Below, in pieces: positions 32,840-44,900 of a stretch of 64,000 nucleotides of DNA. This stretch comes from Diplodia intermedia (lineage: Eukaryota; Ascomycota; Dothideomycetes; Botryosphaeriales; Botryosphaeriaceae): contig JAKEKT010000016.1 in the NCBI GenBank assembly GCA_021495925.1, forward strand, positions 310,001 to 374,000, read 5' to 3'. The notes beneath the pieces are model-generated. The model saw nothing but the letters and a program-made list of their open reading frames with translations. It did not search any database and was not told the origin of the DNA. Position numbers and translations under genes: made by a program. Positions within the stretch are counted from its first letter, which is position 1. The number at the start of each line of letters is the position of its first letter.

Positions 32840-33185
32840 ACGGCCGGCGGATGGCTCCTCGACGTCGACGACGATTCGCTCGAGAGCCTTTCCCTGCGAC
32901 ACATCCCTGCTGCAGCGCGCCGTGGGATGGACGAAGCCACCTTCTGCTTTCACCTCCCATGCGTCACTGGCGCCGTCCTCGCAGAAATGTGAACGCACGT
33001 GCCGGTCTTCGAATGAGTCCACTACGTCGATTCGCGGCACAACACCCACATTGAACCCCCACGCCCTGCACGGGGGCTATCTACAACACTCAATGTTTCA
33101 CGCTCCCGGATTTCGAAGGTCACATTCCTTGGTTCGGGAGGTTTGAAGATTTGAGATTGCCCAGATCCATTCCTTTCCCCTACTC

Positions 33186-33209
<24 letters not shown>
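33186..33209 (+). repeat. (CT)12 microsatellite
   Basis: Twelve uninterrupted CT units, followed by GTCTCTCCCCC. It lies in the 3' flank of the ras gene. Confidence 0.9.
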
Positions 33210-33216
<7 letters not shown>

Positions 33217-34086
33217 CCCCACCGAAGTCCGCCGAAAAAAAAACCACGGGCGGATGCGCCCGATACGCTGTCAAACGGAACATGCACGGAGGCCTTCTTG
33301 GCAGACTCGTCTGCAAGGCCACGCATCACTGTGACTTGCCAGAACATCATCAGGCTTTTTCTTGGGTCTCTTGCTCGTAGAGACTTGCATAGGGTACGGC
33401 GTTCTGGGAGTAATGGGATCAATGTCACGGCACGAGCCGCGGAGGTGGCTCAGTTTTGGGCTTTTTATATGGCGTCGCATGCTGGGAGGTGCATTGCAGC
33501 AAGGTGTTCTCCGTCTATACTATTATATTTTCCCCGACATCTCCCTCGCAAAAAGTGCTTGTTCATCAGGAGCTTCCTCCTACCAGTCCATTTCCTTGCA
33601 CCTATTTTCTCTTTCATTTGTTCAGCCGATGATAGCCGTCTAGATCCCAGCCTGAATGAGATTCCCGCAGGCTTCTCTTTTTGTCGCTAGTTTTCCTTAT
33701 CACGCGGAAGCCCAGTACCCTTGCTTTCTTTGCTCAGCTTAGTTATGGAGCTTCCAGATGTAGAAGAAGGAACTTCTGTGCTTGGGCATGCTCTCCCCAC
33801 AACCTGCGAGTGTCTTGTGCAGCAGCGCGGGCTCTGGTCTCGACGCAGTCTGGCCGGTAGCTTCTGGAGCCGCCTCCCCCGCATCCCTTGTCCTTGCTAC
33901 AGCCGCCACCCGCTCTCTTGCTCCCCCTTTGCCCCGGCGGGCGGCAGCGCGTCGACGAAGCAGTGTACAGCAGAATACAAGAAATGAAAAGCCATGGCGT
34001 TCTGGGAGATTTCGTTCGGGCGTGCAGGCCCCGACCCTCCAATAATGATCCACGGTGCGTGCGCGCATGGGAGCGCGGTACATCAT

Positions 34087-34130
34087 GCATGCGGCATGCG
34101 GCGTGCGGCAAGCGGCAAGCGGCAAGCGGC
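34087..34130 (+). repeat. 7-bp tandem repeat
   Basis: Six direct copies of a heptamer GCATGCG / GCGTGCG / GCAAGCG follow one another. The first units contain SphI-like GCATGC palindromes. It is non-coding. Confidence 0.85.
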
Positions 34131-35621
34131 CTAGGATGTGGGCTGTGACAGGTTTGAGGATCTTATCTGCAACGCCTGTCCGAGGGCCGCCTAGTTTATT
34201 TTCTTCTCTCTCTGGGCACCGTCGCAAAACGCAAATAGATTGGCGGCTTCAGGATGCGACGCTCCGGCCCCCCGGGAGGCTGCCTGCATTCGCACAGCTG
34301 CTGTACCTCCCATCCATGATGGCTGACGCCGTGGCCCGGCTGGGTGGTGTATGATGACACATACGAGGGCGGGACGCGCTGCGATTGCGATAAGTGACGC
34401 CGTCTCGCGGTCAAGCCATTGGCAGGCCCGGATGCATGTACATAGACACAGTCGCTGTTGCTCGTACTTGCTCCGCGGAGCAGCAGCCGGGCTGGCGGCG
34501 CAGCCATTGACGAACTGCGGCGTCGCATTTTTGGCGTGCGAAGGGGGGCGGGTGCGGGTGCAGCTGGCTGGCTGTTGTTGGGCGGAACGGGCGTATCACT
34601 TCCGCGGGGGGCGCGGGCGGGCTGCGCTGCTGATGGGATTGAACCACAGCTGCCTGCTGCCACGCGCTCTGCCGCATGGATAGCTTTCCGTCCCTCTTCT
34701 GGCTTTGACGCAATCGCACGCGCGGCTCGCTGCCCATTCGCTACCTTGGCCTAACGCTTTCTCCGGCGGGGAGCTGGCTAGTGGTGTTTCTGCCGCCTCG
34801 ATCTGTGCCCATCGCCATCGACGGAGCAGCAGAATGGGCTGACTTCTGAGGGGGAGCGGTAAGGCTGTCGCCTGCCCGCCCGATTCCGGCCAGGAGTTTG
34901 ACTCGAGCGGCGGAGGGAGATTTGGGTGGCTTGCCTTTATACTTGACCACATCGCGTCATGCTTTCCCGCTCCGTTGGCTGCGCAACAGTATTACCCAGC
35001 GCGCCGGCTCGATCGCTCGCTCTGCCTTAGTCAAGTACCCTGCCCTCCTGCTCTCCAGCCCTCCAGCCCTCCCCACTCCTGCCTCGTCCTACTACCGTGT
35101 ACGTACGGCTGCTCGCGGCAGGGATGGAATGCGGCACGATTTAGCTCTCTCGCTACGCAGGTGCAAGTGCACATGTCCACGTCCCGCAAGGTGTTGGAGC
35201 CGCCGGCGGCACCGCGGCCGGCAGCTTCTGCGGCGGCGGACGCGCTTCGACTTCCTGTTCGCCGCCTGCCGCCCGCAATGCCTCTCCATCAACCGTGCGC
35301 GTTGCTTGATCTCAATGTCACAGACTCCTTGCTGTCCGCACGGTTCTTTCCCTTATTTTTCTTCTCCCTCGTCCCTGGCCCCTTCTCTCGCCCACCCCTC
35401 GTCGTTCGCTTCGGTTGCGAACTCCAAGCGAGCGAGCGCCGACGACGAATGAGGTCGAGGATGATGGCGGGAGGGAGGAAAAGGCAGGGCCATGTTTGGC
35501 GTCGCAACGTCTGGTTGGACGTTTCGGCGCATACAACCCTGCTCCCGCGCCTCTCGTCCTCTCGCCTCGCCGCGCTGCCCGCCGAATCATGTGGCATCTC
35601 GACCCCGAGACGACTGCGAGC

Positions 35622-35629
35622 TATAAAAA
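35622..35629 (+). promoter_or_regulatory. TATA-like sequence in the gene-free region
   Basis: TATAAAAA is followed by an A/G-rich stretch. It could start an unannotated transcript, but no convincing coding frame follows within 400 bp. Confidence 0.25.
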
Positions 35630-38437
35630 GAAAGGAAAAAACACTGATCTTCACAAAGCGACATCACCATATCGTTTGTGGGCGAGCCAGGCTGCATGGC
35701 GCCGTCGCGGCACCGCCGTGTGCCTCGAATCGAACGGTTTCCCACTCACCATGACAATCCCCCATCATCCGCCCTTGCAGCGAGCGACGCTCTCAAGCGA
35801 GGCTGGATCTGTATATTGCCCCTTAATCAACCGGCTTTCTCCAACCCACCCGCTCACTGTTCCTCACCAATGCTTTTGACACCAACCCCCTTTCCACCCC
35901 ACGCTCTGCCCTTGTCTAACGCACGAGAGGCAGGATAGCTAGATGAAATGAAACGGGCTCACTTATCTCGTCGATCTCTTACTCACCGCCAGCCCACCCA
36001 CACCAATCTCCCTCTCCCTCCCTCTCGCGCGTTGCTACTATCATGCGGTGCCAGGTATATCGAGGTCGTCGCCCTTGCGGCTCCGCACGATCCGCAGACG
36101 CAAAGACAGCAACTAAGTCGCGGCCCGGTCGGCACGCATGGCATATGCAAATCCGAACAACACTCATAGCTGCTGTGTCCCGTGCGTCTTTCCAATACCC
36201 AGCGCCCTAATGATGCCATGCCCAACCGTCCACGCCAATAGCTTCCAGAACAGCCAAGGAACAGATCTAGAAAAACTAACGGTGGCGCCTCCCTCCCCCC
36301 TTTGCCCTGGTCTCGGTGGCAGTGAGCCTGTGAGACACTCACGCACGTGGCAATAGTCCGCTCACTAGTCGTTAGCTGGTGACAGAAGAGTGGTGTGCGT
36401 CCGTGCGCGGTGCGATGGAATTAGCTATATTCTACACAGACGCGCATCCCACGTGGGCGCCACGCCCGATAACCATGCACTTGTGCAATGGTGTGCTTGA
36501 TAGGCTTCGCATGTGAGAAGGGCGAGATAAGGAAGGTGCAAAGCCGAGCACCAGTAGTCGAAGGCCGAGAGAGGGAGGGGAGTTGCTGCTCTCCACATGC
36601 TGCCGTCGTAGATGGTGGCGCACGCGAAAGCGCCCTTGGTTCCAGGGGTCGGCGTCTTCCTCTCCGGCAGTTCTTGTGCGATGGACTCACCACTGGCTGC
36701 CGCAGTTACCGCACCCTTCTGCGGCGCTAGCCCAGTCTCGCTTTCGGGTACGATGTGCGAACGACCCGATGCTTCTACAGCCCTGCGGAACATGTCCGCG
36801 CTTGGGCCGCGCCGCCGCTCGCAAGCCACAAGAGAAGGGAGCAGAAAAGAAACCAACAAGGGACCCGCACAGACCTTGCACTTTCCCTGCCCTGCCGCTA
36901 CAAGTCTTCGATCCGTCGTGCCGATGGGCATTTGGCCTAGCTGTTGATCGTGGCTGGGCAGTGGCAGTCATGGAGGAAGAAGTCGACGACGGGAAAGAGG
37001 GAAAGGGGCACGGCGGAGTACGGCCGTAGGAAGTGCTGGAGGTGGTGGTATACTTTGTGCTGATGGGCCGCGGAGCCGCGCGCCTCGAACCCGGAGACCA
37101 ATGGTCGATCGGACATGCTGACGTGCAACAATAGGCATCAGGCTCTTCGGTGCGGTTCGGGTCGGCGCCATTGCATGCTGGCCGGGGCATCGTTCCCCGC
37201 ACGTCAGCCGTGTGGAGCCTGCGGGCCAGCAAGAAAATGCTAGCTCTGCCTGCATGCGATACTTCGGCGCCGGCTCCCCGTGCAGCTTCGCCAACGGTCT
37301 TCACGCAGGTAAGCTTAAGAGGACGGAGGGTGCTTAGGCGGAAAGGAGAAGGCGTAGATTGCGACTGTCACCACGTGGGATTGGCGAGGGAGAGAGTCGG
37401 CCGCATCGAGTTAGCTGGCGTGGTCGGCCATGTCCGGGCAGCCGCCAAGAGAGGCGGGCGGAGCGGACCAGGCGGCCAATCTTCCTCCTGACTTCTGGAA
37501 TGGCGATCAGCCCGGCGGTGCAATGTTTCCTGCGCAAGCGTCGCGCGGCGTGAGTCGGGCGCGGGCGGCAGAGGCGTCCGGCCTTGGAGTGCGGGGCGGT
37601 GGTTCAGCGGCGGCTGCCGGCGGCCATGGTGGTGAGGGCGCCGCCGCTGGCTGCGAGGGTGATCCCAGGCCGAGGGCGGGACGGGCTGAGATGCCTGCTC
37701 TCCACGAGGCGGCGCGCACAGCGGGCAGCCAATCGCCGAATTTGACGCAGGGATGCAGCGGTTCGCACAGTCGGTGGTCTCGATGCGATCCGCGGCCTGG
37801 CTGCTTTTCCGATCTGCCGTTGCCTCTGGAGCAGTCCATGTGCAGTCGCAGCGACGCCGGCTTTGGCTGGCCGCGACGCGAAGCGAGGCGGAGAACGCCG
37901 GACATAACGTCTTTCTTTCGAGCTCCACGATTCACGCGCGTGTTTGGCCGTCGGCAAATGGCGCTGCGCTCGCGCCAGGCAGCCAGCGTCGTCGGGGCCA
38001 GACTGAGGCACACGGCGCGCGGGAGAGAGGGCAGGCATGCCCCTTACTGCACTCCTTCCGCGCCCGGCCGGCTACTCTGTCGCGTGGCAGCAAACGCTGT
38101 CGTCTTGCGCACACCCGTACCACGCAGCCAACAGGATGCGCTTCCGCCGCCGGCTCACGACTAATGGTTGTGGCTTGCCGCCTTGGCTTCTTGCACGCGG
38201 GCCCATAAGTTTTGAGGCGAGAGTCCCATCAATAATTACAATACACACGTCAATACGGGCGTACGCCACGGCTGATTTGCCGCGCGGCAACCGCTCCGGA
38301 AAAGCCGCGCCCTACGGAGGAGCATGGACCACTTCTTCATTTGGACAAACAACTCCAACACTCGAGTAGCTATTGATTTACGTATTTTCCTGTAGACATG
38401 CGACGCTCAGCCATGTTTGCCCATCTCGGCAGCAAGC

Positions 38438-40823
38438 TTAGAAGTCGGCCGACCACTCGCTGTCGCTGCTCTCCTTGCGGATCGTCTCGACATGGCTCTT
38501 GAACGTCTTGCTCATCTCCATGACCTGGCGGAAGTGCTCGACACCAACAACAGTCTCGGCCGCGTCGTCGTGCTCGGGGTCCTCGATGGACTCGAACTCG
38601 GCGAGCGAGATGGCCGTCTGGAAGGCGTTCCTGATCTCGCGGCCATTCCAGTCGACGTTGCCCATCTCGTCGTCGTCCAGCACAAACCGCTCGGCCTCGT
38701 CGCTGACGCGCAGCTTGCCGACCATCTCGCGCTTGAGCTTGTCGACGAAACTGGCCCAGATGACGCGGCGGCGCTGGCGGTCGAGCTTGTCGAAGCCGAT
38801 GACGACGTGGACGCGCGACATGAAGGCCTCGTCGATGTACTCGACGCGGTTGGTGGTGAGGAAGAGGATGCCGCCAAAGTACTCCATCTTGCGCAGGAAG
38901 GCGGCCACCACGCCGTTGCGCGCCAGGTCGGACGCGCGGCGGCGCTCGAGAAAGATGTCGGCCTCGTCGATGAGCAGGATGGCGCGCCAGCGGTGCGCGA
39001 GGTCGAACCACATGGCCAACTCCTTCTCGATCTTTTCCTCGTTGCGGCCCAGGTCGCCGATGGTCAGCGCCAGCAGCGGGCGCCGCGTTGAAATGGCCGT
39101 CTTTTCGACCGTGTACGTCTTGCCCACGCCGGGCGGGCCGTGGAGGAGCACCACGACGCCCTCGCCCTTGTTTTTGATGAAGTCGGCCGACCACGACTGC
39201 CTGGTCGACACCTGCCGGTGCGACAGGGCGCGGATGATGCGCAGGTTGTCCGCCCCGATGTTGGCGTCCGGAACGTACGCCGGCGGGCCCATGGAGCGCA
39301 TCTTGTCGACGTGCACCGGCATCCACGCCTTGTGGCTCAGCGCGAATGCGAGCATCACCGGCGACACCAGGAACGAGTGGTCGTCCGAGAGCATCTCCTG
39401 CGACACCTCCTCCGGGTCGATGCCCACTGGCTGCATGTGCGAAGCCGCCTTGCCTTTCTCAAGACTCTTCTCCGTCGCGTAGGCGAGGTGGTTGTCCCAG
39501 CTGAACTCCCACTGGTTCTCCGGCACCTTCTCGCGCCGTGGGATGGCCGTCTCGGCCACAATCGGGCCTTCGTACTGTGGAGGGCGTTAGCATTGATACC
39601 GTTTGGCACATGCATCACTTACGTAGGCCTTCGCCTTGTCCATGAAGTTGCCCTTGTAGGACAGGTAAGAGTGGCCCTTCCACGCGATATCGCACGCCTT
39701 TGCACCCCTCTGCTGGAACTTGGCCTTTCGCTCGCCGCCGTCGCGCTTGTCGAAGTACTCGCGCGGGTAGACGGGCAGCTTCATGACCTCCTTCTCGCCC
39801 TCGAAATACGGCACCTCGATGTCCAGCAGCGCGCGGCGCATGCGGGCCGTCTTCCAACGGTGACCGAGGAACCATACTTTCACGATCCATTTGCGTTCTT
39901 CCTTGTTGTCCGCCGTCTCGAGCTCCACGCTCTCGATGGCGCAGCCCAGCACCTCGTCGTCATGCGTGCAGTACGACAACACGCCGGGCCGCAGCAGGTA
40001 CCACAGATCCTCGAACGTAGTGGTGGGCTCGTCGCGCCTGAGTCGCCGCCGTGCCGGGAGCGCCACCCGCTCGACGTGCGGCTCGAGGTACTCTAGCAGG
40101 ATGCGCAGGTGCTCGTACTTGACCGACACGTCGTCCGGCTCCTGCTCCGGGTCCGTCACGCGGTCGAGCGCCAGCCGGTTCTTCAGGTCGCGCAGCTCGG
40201 TGATGTAGTGCACCAGGGCGCAGTACGGCTCGTGGACAGTGACGGTATCGCCAGTGAGGTTTTGGCTTTATTCGTACAAGTGTCAGCCATGCGGGTTCGA
40301 TTGGGACCAGCATAACTTACCTCGGATAGAACTGGACGACCTCCCTGATGGCCTCGAGCAGCCAAGCAGAGTGGATGACCATCCTCGTCTCGCCGATCTT
40401 GAGGATGCGCTTGTTCTCGAGCGTCGCCGGCTCCTTCTTCGTCTCCCTCTCATCGTCGTCATTGTCGCTCAAGAGGCCCGGGGCCCTCGCGGCCTGGGCG
40501 GCCCAAGACTCGATGCCGTCGTCGCCGCCGCCGCCGCCGCCGAACTTCTCGCCCCACAGACCGCCGTAGAACTTGGGCCGGTTGGACGCGACGTCGAGGC
40601 CGGTGATGATTTCGAAGACGGGGTCGCGCACGTCGACCTGGGCGCTGGGGTCCTGCGACACCTGTAGGTCGAAGGGCGTGCCGTCCTGCTTGACATCGAA
40701 GTTGGGCCCGTACTGGTCCTCGCACTCGACCTTGTACCGGATCATGGCTTCCATCTGCTTGCGCAGGTCCGTCTCGCCCGAGCCGGTCTCGGGCTGATTG
40801 TTGTTGTTGCTGTTGTCCGCCAT
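38438..40823 (-). CDS. Fungal AAA+ ATPase with long N-terminal region (DUF7025-like)
   Basis: Three exons, 40321-40823 (ATG at 40823), 39623-40265 and 38438-39574, give 760 residues. Donors are GTAAGT at both introns. The N-terminus is Asn-rich and has a GGGGGG run coded by a GCC-type repeat on the plus strand. The middle (about 130-380) carries KRILKIGETRMVIHSAWL, YPSQNLTGDTVTVHEPYCAL and LDIEVPYFEGEKEVMKLPVYP, the region found ahead of the ATPase in many fungal AAA proteins. The single C-terminal AAA domain has Walker A LLHGPPGVGKT (about 524), Walker B ILLIDEADIFLE (about 587) and sensor-1 LFLTTNR. This family is expanded in filamentous fungi; its biological role is mostly unknown. Confidence 0.92.
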
Positions 40824-41907
40824 TTGTAGATAGCCGTGCAAGAGAGTGGGTGTTGAATGATCCTACGAGGAGCAATTAAGCAGAGCAGGCCTGCCGGATT
40901 GAACGTCCTCACGAGCGGCCATTTTATATGCACAAGAGAATCGGATCGTTGACTCTTATCCAACCCCGCGTTTTGTGGGTCTAAGACAGCAGTCAAGACA
41001 GCGCCTGTCCAGGCAGAAGCGCGGGATCTAAAAGACTTGGCACCAGGCAGAAGACCCCAAGTGCACGGCGATCCGTCGCACAAGCCGGGCCCTTTCACTT
41101 CCGTTGCCAATGAGATCCCCAGGACATGGTGGGGAGCTGTAGTGGAGAGCTGTGGTGGGGAGCTGGGGGCAAAGGCCGGTACCTGGGGCGCCGGATTAGG
41201 CAACATTCTGACAAGGCAGGTTTCCGAGTCACCAGCAGGAACTTGCCGCTTGCGAGGCAGACTTCGCTGCAGGTTGCCGTAGCAGTGCTCCAATCAGTGC
41301 CCTTGCCGGTTCGAACGATAGGGAAGTGTCTCAGAATCTCACTTGCCGAGTGGTGCCTGCTTGGATGTGGCTGCCTGGCGCTATGACCGGAGGATTCCCA
41401 CCTTAGCGTTGATAGAAGCGGGATCCCCAATGTCCATCTGAACTCACTCCAATCAAGATACTGCTGTCGTCCTAATCCCCTTTCGGCCTGGCGCCGCAGC
41501 CTAATCGTCCAGTGGATTACCCCGACGGACTGTTGGAACCAACATGAAGTACGCAGCAGTGTCCAATGGGTGCACAGCGGCCCGGCGGTTTGGTGATGAC
41601 TCAGAACTGGTGCTCATCAACCCTCAGTAAGGCAAAGGGAAAGGGCAGGAGCACTTACCAGGGTTATGGGCATTCTCCTTTGCTTATTCATCCCCAACAT
41701 CCTCCGCCCAATCGCACGGCGAGCCTCGAGCCAAGGTCGTGAAGCAAAACAAGTGTTTGTATTCAATACTACAGCCGCTCCACTTACAAGATAACATTTC
41801 GCAAACAGAATTTCCCCATTAGACCCCATTCCATGCCGAACGCAACGCCGTCCCTTTTGATATGTCGCAATCGAACGAGTCAACTTTTTTCTTTTTTGTG
41901 CACCTCT
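40824..41907. other. intergenic region
   Basis: About 1.1 kb lies between the AAA ATPase promoter side and the 3' end of RPA190. A duplicated GTGGGGAGCTGTAGTGGAGAGC / TGTGGTGGGGAGCTGGGG stretch occurs near 41,128-41,168. No gene was found. Confidence 0.5.
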
Positions 41908-44900
41908 TCAAGCCACCGGTGTGAGGACATCAAACGAGCCCGTGCCGACGTTGTTGAGCTTGCCGATAACAATCCGGGCACTGGGGTTGTCCAAGGTGTC
42001 AACGTCCTCCTCCAGCACTGCGTCCTTCAGGAAGCCAACCGTCGTCTCGAAGCTCATCTTCATGAACGGCGACACGTTGCTCTTGAGGCCAATCCGGTTG
42101 AAGGCTGTGTAGCCGCCGCTTCTGGTCATCACGTCCGCGATCAGGTTGAGATGTCTGTTGTCGACCGAGATACCGTGACCGCCGAAGACAGCCGACATTT
42201 CCTTGACGATGCTGGCACGCGCTGCCTCGACGCCGTACAGTCGGAGGATCTGAGCAATGTCGTTGGTGTACATCCTGTGCGGATCGTGTACATCTTGGTA
42301 GTCGCGGAGTGCGATCATGTTGGACCCGTCCACGAGCACCACGTTCTTCTCCTCCTGACCAACCTTCTCTGTCGTCGACAAACACGCCTTGATGCCTGGG
42401 ATGGCTTGGATGACTGCATCCTTGCAAGCACTTTCGACGAGGTTGAGCATCAGAAGCTTAGCCGTCGAGACGTCATACTCGAACACCACCTCGCACCACT
42501 GACCCTTGGCGTCGTCAAACTTGAACGATGTCACGTCCTCGACCTTTGACATAATCCTTTGCTCCCTCTCAGCAGCTGCTGCCTTGGAGATCTTGCGCGG
42601 TTTCGACCCGGATTCACTCTCCGAATCTTCGTCGGAGCTCTGGCCAGGCTTGGGGCTGCCACCGTATGCCTCGTCCTCCTGCATTGGATCCGGGCTCGCA
42701 TCTCTTTGACGACCTTCGGCTGCAATGGCTTCCTCGTCATCATCGGGGTTCTCGTATGACGTGGCCATTTGACGGTTGGCCTTCTGCTTATCGTTGGTCG
42801 CGTCCTCATCCTCACCATCGTCCTCGTCATCCTCGTCATCATCAACTCCGTCTCCTTCGTCGGCCTCCTCTCTTTCAGCCTGAGGGCGGCCCTGGTGCTG
42901 TTTCACTGTCCGAGACGACTTGCCGATATCTGGGAGCGCATCCGACTTAGCAGCTGCCTTGAGCGTCTTCTCTTGGCCCTTCTTCTTGAGAAGGTCCCGA
43001 ATAAGCTTCCTCAAACGGTGAAGGAACTTGGTTTCAATCGCACGCTCGACGTCCTTGACAGTGATGGCGTATTCCTCGCAGTATTCCTTGGCTGGGAAGA
43101 GGTTCAGGCGGATTCTATAGATCTTCGCTTGAGAATATGCCACACCGCGGCCCAGTGTTTCGCTGACGGTCACGTTATCGACCACCTGGGCAAGCGACAG
43201 GCGGCTGATGCCCTTGGCGAAGCGTTCACTCTCCTCCTTCGTAACCTCGTTGTTCACGTATAGCGTCATGCTCGGTGTAGAGATGGCAGCCGAAGCCGTC
43301 ATGACAATTTCACGAAGACGAGGGATACCGAGTGTGACGTTCTTTGCCGAGTGACCAGCCAAATGGAACGTGTTGAGCGTCATCTGAGTGGAAGGCTCGC
43401 CGATCGACTGGCCTGCCACGACTCCAACGGCCTCTCCCGGTTCAATCAAGGACTTCAGATACTTGATGTCAAGCAAAGCGTTGAACGTCTTCTTGGACAG
43501 GCCGGCCTCAACATTTTGCTTCTTGTCTTTGATGAGCCTATCGGGGTTCTTGTCGAGGTACTCCTTCTTCGCTTGGTAGAAGTTCTCCGAGGTGACCGCA
43601 TAACGGGAGGGGTTCCAGTGGGCGAGCGCGGGATCCTTGCAGCCGAGATCCCCAGTCTTGCGGTACTTCTTCAAGGCATTCTTGTTCCACTCGCTCGCCT
43701 CCTCGTTTTGCAGCCTCGACAGCTGTCCTCTGACATCCATGGATTCGAAGACAGACTTGAAGTTCTCAGCAGAGAATTTGAAATCATTGAGGTATCGCAC
43801 TCGGGTGGGATCCAAGCCGTCCTCGCCGTAGAGAAACTGGATCATCGAGCCGTCTGAGTCACGCACAGTGGTATCGTACTCAACCTTGAGACCCTCCATA
43901 CCCTTGATGAGACAGCGCTGCAGGTAGCCGGAACGGGAAGTCTTGACGGCTGTATCAATCAAACCTTCACGGCCGGCCATGGTATGGAAGTAGTATTCCT
44001 GGGGTCTGATACCAGTCAAGAAACGGTCAACGACGTAGCCACCCGCTCTGATGCTTGACTCGTACGGCTTGAAGCATGGCAGCGTCTTGCCGCTGACCAT
44101 GACGGGCACACGTCTACCTTCCAAAACCTGCTGACCGAGATTGCAGGAAATCAGGTTGGCGTTGACTGGACTGCCCTTGGCACCAGTACCCGTCATCCGC
44201 TGCATCTGGTTCGCCGGGAACTGCCTGATCAGGTGGTCGGGCAAACAGGCCGAGGTGACTGCTGAAGAAACCTTACCCGAAGCAGCATTCGTAAGCTGGT
44301 CAAGACCGTGCTGCTTTGAGTCGTCGCGGTGCACGGCTTCCAAACGCCTCAAGAGTTCGGGGTTGTCGGATCGGATTTTGCTGTTGGTCAGAGAGACGTA
44401 TTTTGAGGCAACCTCGAGACCAACTGTCTCCGCAGCCTGCAGCGCTTCTCTCCGAGCCTGTTCACCTTGAGCTGTGAGGATCAAATCTTGCACACCGCAA
44501 GAGTGAGCCCACATGTGGAGCAGTTTCTATATCTCGTCAGTGATGTGTCTAAAATCTTGATTGATCTGAACGTACCGTGAGCAGTCTTCCCAGAGCACTC
44601 AGCACACGGCCAGCAGCGGTATGACCGTAGGCTTCGTAGACCGAGTTGATCAAACCACCGCCGGCAGGCCCAATCTGCTTCTTATCCAAGATGCCCATGA
44701 GCAGCTCGCCGTCCTTGAAGAGTACAATGCCTTCTTCAGATCCCTTGCCCCATCTCTCTGCCGCTGTCTGCGATTTCGAGGTGAAAGTAAGGGGCCCATG
44801 AGACTCGGGCTTGATGTTCTTCAGAAGAGTCGTAATGAGCTGCTTGCCGGTCCAGAGAGGGCGAGGTTTCCAGACAGCTGGAGGAACAGTAAGGATCCTT

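Larger units (their letters stand above)
32840..38437. other. 5.6-kb gene-free region
   Basis: This is the longest stretch without a supportable gene. It holds a (CT)12 microsatellite, a 7-bp tandem repeat, a TATA-like sequence at 35,622 and GC-rich DNA in which overlapping ORFs occur in all frames without family resemblance. The ras 3' UTR is at its left end. No transposon ORF or terminal repeats were found. Confidence 0.5.

Noticed and set aside
35728..35760. tRNA-like GTTCGATTC on the minus strand
   Set aside because: Only two T-stem pairs form and there is no cloverleaf.
37430..38164. 244-residue plus-strand frame in the gene-free block
   Set aside because: It is Gly/Ala/Arg-rich, as expected from GC-rich DNA, and equally long frames occur on the other strand. 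No family resemblance was seen.
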